From Camellia lanceoleosa (taxonomy: Eukaryota > Streptophyta > Magnoliopsida > Ericales > Theaceae), in assembly GCA_025200525.1 (NCBI GenBank), contig CM045763.1, positions 152,588,246 to 152,652,245 on the forward strand: a stretch of DNA of 64,000 bases, in the 5' to 3' direction. Numbering within the stretch: position 1 is the stretch's first letter; each line of letters starts with the position of its first letter. This document shows, one piece after another, positions 57,399 through 64,000 of the stretch. The translations under genes and the position numbers were made by a program. The notes under the pieces are model-generated. The model was not told the origin of the DNA, did no database searches, and saw nothing but the letters and a program-made list of their open reading frames with translations.

Positions 57399-59552
57399 TA
57401 TAGCGATCCCGGTTTTCCCCGTCGTTTGTTGTATTTTGGACTTGGGTCTAGTGATGGTATGTTGTTGTCTGTGTCTCGTTTCCACCCTTTCATTCTCTGT
57501 ACTTGAGTTTTGGGATGTGTTGGGTGAGTTTGAAACAGGTTGGTTGTGAGTTGAAACAAATGGTTATTGCCCAGAATTTGGCTTATTTGCTCGAGTGAGG
57601 CTTTTTGCGCTCGAGCGAGGCCTGGGTATTTTCTTCTTCGACTGAGCGAGTATTGTGGGTCTTCAGGTTTTTTTTGTCAGACGCAGCTTCCGCTCGAGCG
57701 AGCTTTGTGTCTTCTGTCTCTTCGCTCGAGCGAGCAGTCTTGCGCTCGAACGTGCGTCTGCGTCTCTTTTAGACATGAAAGTTGGTATTCCTTGCTCGAG
57801 CAAGCATTCTTGCGCCCGAGCGAGTGAGCTCTATGTTTTGTGTTTCTTTGCTAGAGCGAGAACTCTTGCACTCGAGCATGCTTCTACGTTTCAGACCTGA
57901 AGCTTGGCATTGTTCGCTCGAGCGACGCTTCTTGCAATCGAGCGAGGTTCTCTTGTGTCTGGTCGCTCAAGCGACCAATCCTTCGCTTTAGCGAGCCCTA
58001 TATATACCAGTTCACAGCAGCGGGATTCTACATCACTTTATCATCTTCTTTTTTTCCAAACCCTAGATCCGTCTGCTTTTCTCTCTCTACTCTCTCTCTC
58101 TACAAATACTCCATGTTCTAGAGGTTTTCTACCCTAGCCCCTTTGTATAAAAGGTAAAGCATCACGTGGGCTTCTCTTTGATCCGAAAAAGCTTGGATTT
58201 GGAGCATCTTGGGTTTTTCTCCTCATCTTCTTTGAGTTCCTTCATTTGAGGTAGGGATAAACTACTCATCTTATGAGCTTTGACATAAATTTTAGTCATT
58301 TTGATTAAATGGTGCAACTATGGAAAATTTTGGAAAGTTAGGGTTTTAAATTTGAAATGTATAAAAGAGGGGTTTTCAATTGTTGAGCTCCATGTGCATG
58401 TGAGACCTTGGAAAATGGGGTTATTGGTGTAAAATTGATGAAATTGAGCCTTAGGGTTGAAGTTTGAGAAAAGGGGAATAATGCCCTAATTGAGTTTAAA
58501 TAATTAATTTGGTAAATTGTGAGAATATGAAAATGGGTTGAAAATCTTGAAATTTAGGGAAGTTGTGAATGAATGGTGTAGTTTGGATTGACGAATCACT
58601 CACCGATGGAAAATAACTATTTTGGGCTATCAGTGAAGGATAGTCTTGATTGTTGTAGACACTACAAGATGATTAGAGAAATTGAAACTAATCAATTGGA
58701 TTATGTCATTGAATGTGACGGTGGAATTAACACATTGAATATGTGAATTATTGGGTCATTGTATATGACTATTTGTTTAAATACATTGTATATGTATGTT
58801 GTTCGGGAGGAGATAAGGGATGTACTTCATTGTTTGGGAGGAGATAGGGGATGGACTCCATGGATAATTAAGCTGGCCGGAGTGTCCAGGGCGCAAGTCC
58901 AGAAATCTTTTACATATTTGGGTGTCGGTTCCCTCGGACGTAGTTCCATAAAATGGCATGTGAATAAAAGTGTTGAATGATGTTTGCTATTGAGGTATTG
59001 ATATATGAGTTGTGGTCTCATTTTGTTTAAACTGTTTGGATAACACTGGACTATGACAATGAATTGATTTGGAAACATAATGAAAAAGGAGTTGTTGTAG
59101 TGTAACGTTGATTTGTTACAAAGATGTTGTATATGGTTTATTAAGTGTTAGACATTTATCAGATGCTAATGTTTTAGTTAATTTCCATATTCTGTTTAGC
59201 ATATCTCTACTGGGCTTTGGCTCACCCTATGTGGGACACCATTTTCAGGTACAGGTGACATGCCGCCTCCAAGGACATAGCTTGGGAGGCTTAGAGGCTG
59301 AAGGCTTCTTTTTGTTGTTACCTTTTTGTGTTATATGTAATTCAAGCCAAGGGCTTTATATGTAAAGAGTTAGAACTCTTCTTTTGCTGTAACCAAGTTA
59401 TACTTGGAAAGATGTAAGCCCGTAGGGCCTTTATGTTATTTGTTAACATATAACATCTTTTGTAAAAAATAGTTTGATGAATATATACTATTTCTCTTAT
59501 GTTTATGGATTATGTAAATGGTTGTCTTATACTATTTTTTTAGGGCGTTACA
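57399..59552 (+). repeat. 5' LTR of chromovirus at window end
   Basis: 2154 bp, TATAGCGATCCCGG to GGGCGTTACA. The array 57589-57985 is followed by TATATATA (57999-58006), a pyrimidine-rich initiator region, the GATAGGGGATG repeat pair (58805-58860) and GGCTCACCCTATGTGGG (about 59219). Confidence 0.92.
57589..58006 (+). promoter_or_regulatory. CGCTCGAGCG array and TATATATA box
   Basis: About fifteen CTCGAGCGAG-like units are followed immediately by CCCTATATATACC. This has the strongest TATA box of the LTR set. Confidence 0.62.
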
Positions 59553-59555
59553 ACT

Positions 59556-59567
59556 TGGTATCAGAGC
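59556..59567 (+). other. Primer-binding site, initiator tRNA-Met
   Basis: TGGTATCAGAGC, three bases after the LTR end. 59568-59954 is the untranslated leader. Confidence 0.93.
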
Positions 59568-59954
59568 GTACCAGGTTTGAATAGTTTGGATACGTGGGAA
59601 GTGGTTAGTACCACAATGGGTTTGTCTCGCTTGTTAGAGACTTAAATGTAATGTTATGTGCTTATGTGATAACATGTTTATGTGACTATATGGTATGTGA
59701 TTTAGTTTCTAGGATGTTGATCAGGTCTATAGATTTCTGGGAGTCTTGTTAGAAAGGCACTTGATCACTGCTGTTTCTAATTGGAACTCTAGCAATTCCG
59801 CGGGACGGTCATTATTCGGAAATGAAATCCTTAAGTGTGTATGTGATTATGTGCTTACGTGGAGTGAATTATTGTTGTCCATTGTATTAGGACGCGAGTG
59901 AAATAGCTTCAGCACATTTGTGAATGTGCTAATGTCTTTGTTACCTTTATTAGG

Positions 59955-60943
59955 ATGTCAGGACGAGGATGTGGTGGTAGGCGTGGTAGGCCTAGGAGGC
60001 AGGAGGTGCCTATATCGGATGAAATTCTGGCACAGGAGGAGGGAGTTGGTTAGGCCAACGTGGCTGAGCTAGTAGGTCAGCAGGCCATGGGCGTCTTAGC
60101 CCGCGAGATGGCAAGAGTTTTGAGGGAATCTATGGACATTCTCAAGGCTGAGAATGAAGTCCAGGCCCATGTAGCTGAGGCAGGGCCATCGTTTTTGAAG
60201 AGGATGTTTTTCCAGTCGAATCCAGATGAGTTCTTGGGAGATCCTAAAGAGCCACTGAAGGCTGATGAGTGGCTAGAGCAGATGACGAAGACGTTTGAGA
60301 TGCTTGGTATTGAAGATGGGGGTTTGCGAGTGACCTTGGCGTCCTACCAGCTGAAGAGAGATACGGGTCAGTGGTGAAAGTATGTACGAGGGCGCATTGG
60401 AGGAACTTGGGAAGCCTTCATTGAAGCTTTCCAGTACAAGTATCTACCGGCTACAGTGAGGGAAAAGTTGAGAGATTAGTTTTCTCATCTTAAGCAGTTG
60501 AGTACACTAGTGGCAAAATTTGAGGCCACTTTTACTAGCTTGTCCAGGTTCGCACCGGAGTTGGTGGCGACCGAGGAGGGTAGGTGTTTGGAGTTCGAGA
60601 AGAAGTTGGTCACCGGACTCATGTTTCGGGTTGCCGAGTCCATGATTAGAGACTATGGGCGCCTTGTGAGGCTGCTGCCCATCTTGAAACCATCATGCAT
60701 GTAGAGGAGGAGAGGATGAGAGGCTCCAGGAGGAGTCATGAAGGCCAGGGAGACGGTAAGAGGCAGAGGGGTTCTAACCCTCAGCAGTCCCAGGGAGCAC
60801 ATTCTAGATCTACCTTTCCAGTAACGAGTTCGGGTTTTGGGAGAGGCGGTCAGAGAGACGTTACTTGTTACAAATGTGGTCAGCTGGGCCACAAGTCTCC
60901 AGCTTGCCCGCAGAGAGGAGGAGGCGGTGCAAGATCATCTTGA
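59955..60943 (+). pseudogene. Gag with stops
   Basis: It starts MSGRGCGGRRGRPRRQEVPI. Stops are TAG 60052 (CAG), TGA 60376 (TGG of QWWK) and TAG 60478 (CAG). It contains GPSFLKRMFFQSNPDEFLGD, LEQMTKTFEMLGIED, IGGTWKAFIEAFQ and FAPELVATEEGRCLEFEKKL. A frameshift near 60670 precedes the C-terminal frame with the intact zinc knuckle CYKCGQLGHKSPAC (60866-60907). Confidence 0.88.
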
Positions 60944-61024
60944 CCCATTCTCGTAGGCGAGGCGATCGCTCACTTGTTATCAATGTGGGCAGGTGGGGGG
61001 CACCTAAAGAGGTTTTGCCCATAG

Positions 61025-61776
61025 TTGGGTGGCACATTTGGTGCGTCTGGTTCGAGGCAGGCACAAAGTCACCAGCCAGCACAGTCAGTTCAGGCCTCGA
61101 GGGCCAATCAGGGAGCCTCTTCGGCTCAATCTGTTCAGCAGTCTTATACTCTGAGAGGTGAGCAGGTGGATCAGAGGCCTACGGGGCGCGTGTATGCTGT
61201 TATAGTGTTGGATCTTGTACTTGCTCCATCAGTAGTGAGAGGTACCTTTTTATTTTGCAACTCAGTTGCTAATGTGTTAATTGATACGGGTGCATCCCAC
61301 TCTTTTATATCTTCTGTATTTGCATCTGTTTTGGGATTGGAGTTGGCGCAGTTAGCATCTCCTATTTGTGTTGTATCACCTATTGGTTGCGAGATGGTTT
61401 TGAAACAGGGGCGTTAGGCTGAGACATAGAGGTCGTTGATCGTTGGCTTCCATTCTCTTTTGTATTGATGGATATGTTTGGGTTTGATGTGATTTTGGGT
61501 ATGGACTGGTTATCGTCATACCGGGCTGTTATAGATTGCTACCGTCAGAGGGTTATTGTATGTACCTTGAGCGGTGACTATTTTCATTTCTTGAGAGATC
61601 GGGTTGGTAGGGTTTTGCCACCAATGTATGATCCGCGAGGGCGGAGTGAGCTTAGTTGTCTTCTCACTAATTGTGTGAGTAGTGAGTGTGATGAGACCCA
61701 TACTAAGTTACCCAGAGTGATTTGTGAGTACTCGGACGCCTTTCCCGAGGACCTTGTTAGTTTACCACCCCATTGA
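61025..61776 (+). pseudogene. Aspartic protease region
   Basis: Frame 61025-61417 includes VLIDTGASHSFIS with the catalytic Asp at 61283. Frame 61465-61776 includes GFDVILGMDWLSSYRAVIDC. They are separated by a stop or frameshift at about 61417-61464. The protease would process the Gag-Pol polyprotein. Confidence 0.85.
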
Positions 61777-61800
61777 GAGATCGAGTTCTCTATTGACTTA

Positions 61801-63056
61801 GTGCCTGGCACGGCACCAATTTCCATGGCACTGTATTGTTTTGCTCCAGCTGAGTTGAGTGAGTTGAAGGTTCAGCTCCAGGAACTATTAGATAAGGGCT
61901 TTATTCGCCCTAGCACTTCACCTTGGGAAGCACCGGCCCTCTTTGCTAAAAAGAAAGATGGGGCTTTGACACTTTGTATTGACTGTCGAAAATTGAACCG
62001 GGCTACGGTGGAGAACAAGTACCCTATGCCTCGCATCGATGATCTGTTTGACCAGTTGAAAGGATCTCGTTGTTTCTCTAAGACAGACTTGAGATCAGGT
62101 TACCATCAATTGAGGGTCAGGGAAGAGGACATCTCAAAGACGGCGTTCCATACGCGGTATGGCCATTATGAGTTTCTGGTGATGCCTTTTGGGCTCACCA
62201 ATGCCCCGGTTGTGTTCATGGACTTGATGAACCGGATCTTCTTGGAGTTCTTAGATCGCTTTGTGGTCGTCTTTGTGGATGACATTCTGATTTATTCACC
62301 TTCTGAGGAGGAGCACGAGGAACACTTATGAGTAGTGCTTGAGTTGCTTAGAGCCTATAAGCTGTATGCTAAGTTTGGGAAGTGTGAGTTCTGGCTAAGA
62401 GAGGTTAAGTTCTTAAGCCATGTGGTATCCGAGGAAGGGATGACCGTAGATTCATCCAAGATAGAGGCAGTGCAGGATTGGCCACCACCTAAGAGTGTCT
62501 TTGAGATCCGCAGTTTTCTGGGATTGCCCGGTTATTACTGTCGGTTTGTGAAGGATTTTTCCAGACTAGCTTCGCATTTGACTAGATTGACGCGGAAAGG
62601 GGTCAAATTTGTGTGGAGTGAGACTTGTAAAAAGTCATTCCAAGAGCTTAAAGTTAGACTTACCACCGCTACAGTCTTGATTATTCCGGAGAGAGGTTGG
62701 GGTTATACAGTGTATTGTGATGCCTCACGAGAGGGTTTAGGATGTGTATTGATGTAGGAGGGGAAGGTAGTAGCCTGTGGCTCGCGACAGTTGAAAACAC
62801 ACGAGAGGAACTACCCTACTCATGACCTAGAGTTAGCAGCTATGATATTTGCCTTGAAGATCTGGAGGCACTATCTTTATGGGGAGAGATTCGAGGTGTT
62901 CTCGGATCATAAGAGTCTGAAGTATCTGTTTATACAGAAGGACTTAAATTTGAGGCAGAGAAGGTGGATGGAGTTTATAGAGGATTACGATTTTGAGTTG
63001 CATTATCATCCAGGAAAGGCCAATGTTGTGGCCGATGCCCTAAGCAGGAAGTCTAT
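61801..63056 (+). pseudogene. Reverse transcriptase and RNase H with stops
   Basis: RT 61801-62331: [38 protein letters not shown] and FVDDILIYS (62272-62298), all catalytic residues present. TGA at 62329 replaces the Arg codon of EEHLR. It continues in frame 62335-62757 ([47 protein letters not shown]), with TAG at 62755 replacing CAG. RNase H continues 62791-63056 ([49 protein letters not shown]). Confidence 0.9.
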
Positions 63057-63239
63057 TAGCGATATAGCCTGTATTGCTCCTAGGAATGGGAGATGTTGGG
63101 TGCTCTTGGCGAGTTTGACTTGCGTGTGGGTGAGTCTGTTGAGTCTGCAGCCTTGTTTTTTGTGTTTGCACAACCTACACTTGTGAATCGAGTGTTGGAG
63201 GCATAAAAGGGTGACCTTGAGGTAGAATCCCTCTGGGAG

Positions 63240-64000
63240 AAGATCTCTAGTGGGAAGGTAGAGAAGGGTTTGACTGTGTATCCTGACGTGAGTGTGAGGT
63301 ACCGAGACTACTTGTTTATGCCAGAGTCTTGCCGAGAACAAGTACTACGAGAGTTTCACCATTTATGCCTTGCGGTGCATCTGGGAGGCACGAAGATGTA
63401 GCAGGATATGAGTCGCCAGTTTTGGTGGAGAGGTATGAAGAAAGATGTGGCGGTGTTTGTGTCAACGTGCCTTACTTGTCAGCAAGTGAAGGCTGAGCAT
63501 CAGAGGCTAGTGGGTTTGTTGCAACCCTTGCTTATAGTCGAGTGGAAATGGGAACACGTCACGATGGATTTTGTTGTTAGTCTTTCGAGGACCCAATGAG
63601 GTAGTGATGCCATTTGGGTAGTAGTTGACTAGTTGACTAAGTCGGCGCACTTTATTCCTATGTGTGTGAGAGATTCGGTAGATCATCTTACCGACTTGTA
63701 CATTCGGGACATAGTGAGGTTGCATGGGGTCCCAATGTCGATCGTCTCAGATAGAGATCCGCGTTTTACTACTAGGTTGTGGTAGAGTTTGCAGAGTGCC
63801 TTGGGCACTAGATTGACTATTAGCACGACTTACCATCCTCAGACTGACAGGCAGCCTGAGCGTACTATTCAGATCCTTGAGGATATGCTTCGAGGTTGTG
63901 TCCTTGGCTTTAAGGGGTCGTGGGAGAGACACTTACCTTTAGTGGAGTTTGCCTACAACAACAGTTTACAATCGAGTATTGGTATGGCACCGTTTGAGGC
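63240..64000 (+). pseudogene. Integrase, partial at window edge, with stops
   Basis: Zinc domain HHLCLAVHLGGTKM and CLTCQQVKAEH; catalytic core [29 protein letters not shown] and HPQTDRQPERTIQ. Stops are at about 63400, 63597, 63630 and 63783. The frame is cut by the window end within NNSLQSSIGMAPFE. Confidence 0.88.

Larger units (their letters stand above)
57399..64000 (+). mobile_element. Family A chromovirus, 5' part (runs off window)
   Basis: LTR 57399-59552, PBS, gag and pol on the + strand, continuing beyond 64000. The left target duplication should be TTGAA (57394-57398); the right one is outside. Most stops replace CAG, CGA or TGG of relatives, an old-copy signature of methylcytosine decay. 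Confidence 0.9.

Overview
The window looks like nuclear DNA of a flowering plant. It has spliced exons with GT..AG borders, Ty3/gypsy chromovirus LTR retrotransposons primed by initiator tRNA-Met, two Cassandra-type miniature retrotransposons (TRIMs) carrying 5S rRNA-like sequence, a Helitron end and a MITE-like element. I see no bacterial gene organisation. Almost none of the many short ORFs is a gene; most are chance frames in introns and LTRs.

Layout. (1) 1-1346: two exons (390-527 and 1284-1346) that splice in phase and read like the PUA/catalytic junction of a plant NSUN6-type RNA cytosine-5 methyltransferase. The rest of that gene is not in the window. (2) 1540-57398: a head-to-tail array of nine copies or part-copies of a unit of about 1.62 kb. 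Each full unit has a 459-bp exon resembling the N-terminal GAF-like region of NIN-like proteins (RWP-RK family), an intron, and a 51-bp exon. Only one copy (19271-19729) keeps an open long exon; the others carry stops, frameshifts or insertions. (3) The array is blown apart by transposable elements with readable 5-bp target duplications: solo LTR 3221-5219; Cassandra 8258-8876; a full chromovirus 9762-18914; a nest 20686-41470 (solo LTR A, containing solo LTR B 21864-40494, containing a gag-only element 22031-37952, containing a rearranged Cassandra 22323-23051 and a pol-less chromovirus derivative 23719-31699); a truncated Helitron with a MITE 45903-47383; a truncated chromovirus 47384-56693 interrupted by solo LTR B 48608-51012; and the 5' part of another chromovirus 57399-64000 that runs off the window.

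Two LTR families dominate. Family A (LTR about 1.9-2.2 kb, reading TATAGCG...GGGCGTNACA) belongs to chromoviruses with gag, protease, reverse transcriptase, RNase H, integrase and chromodomain, probably the Tekay/Del lineage. Family B (LTR about 2.4-2.9 kb) is represented by an element whose only gene is an intact gag (33766-34779), the architecture called TR-GAG. Its mobility would require polymerase and integrase in trans. Families A, B and Cassandra share the LTR 3' end GGGCGT(T/G)ACA or a close variant, and the same primer-binding site.

Most notable: the punctured NIN-like exon array; arrays of the palindrome CGCTCGAGCG directly upstream of a TATA box in every family A LTR; the TR-GAG element; the Cassandra with an inverted head; and a recurring CTG/CAG-specific corruption between otherwise near-identical copies, which looks like a base-calling artefact on methylated DNA rather than evolution.
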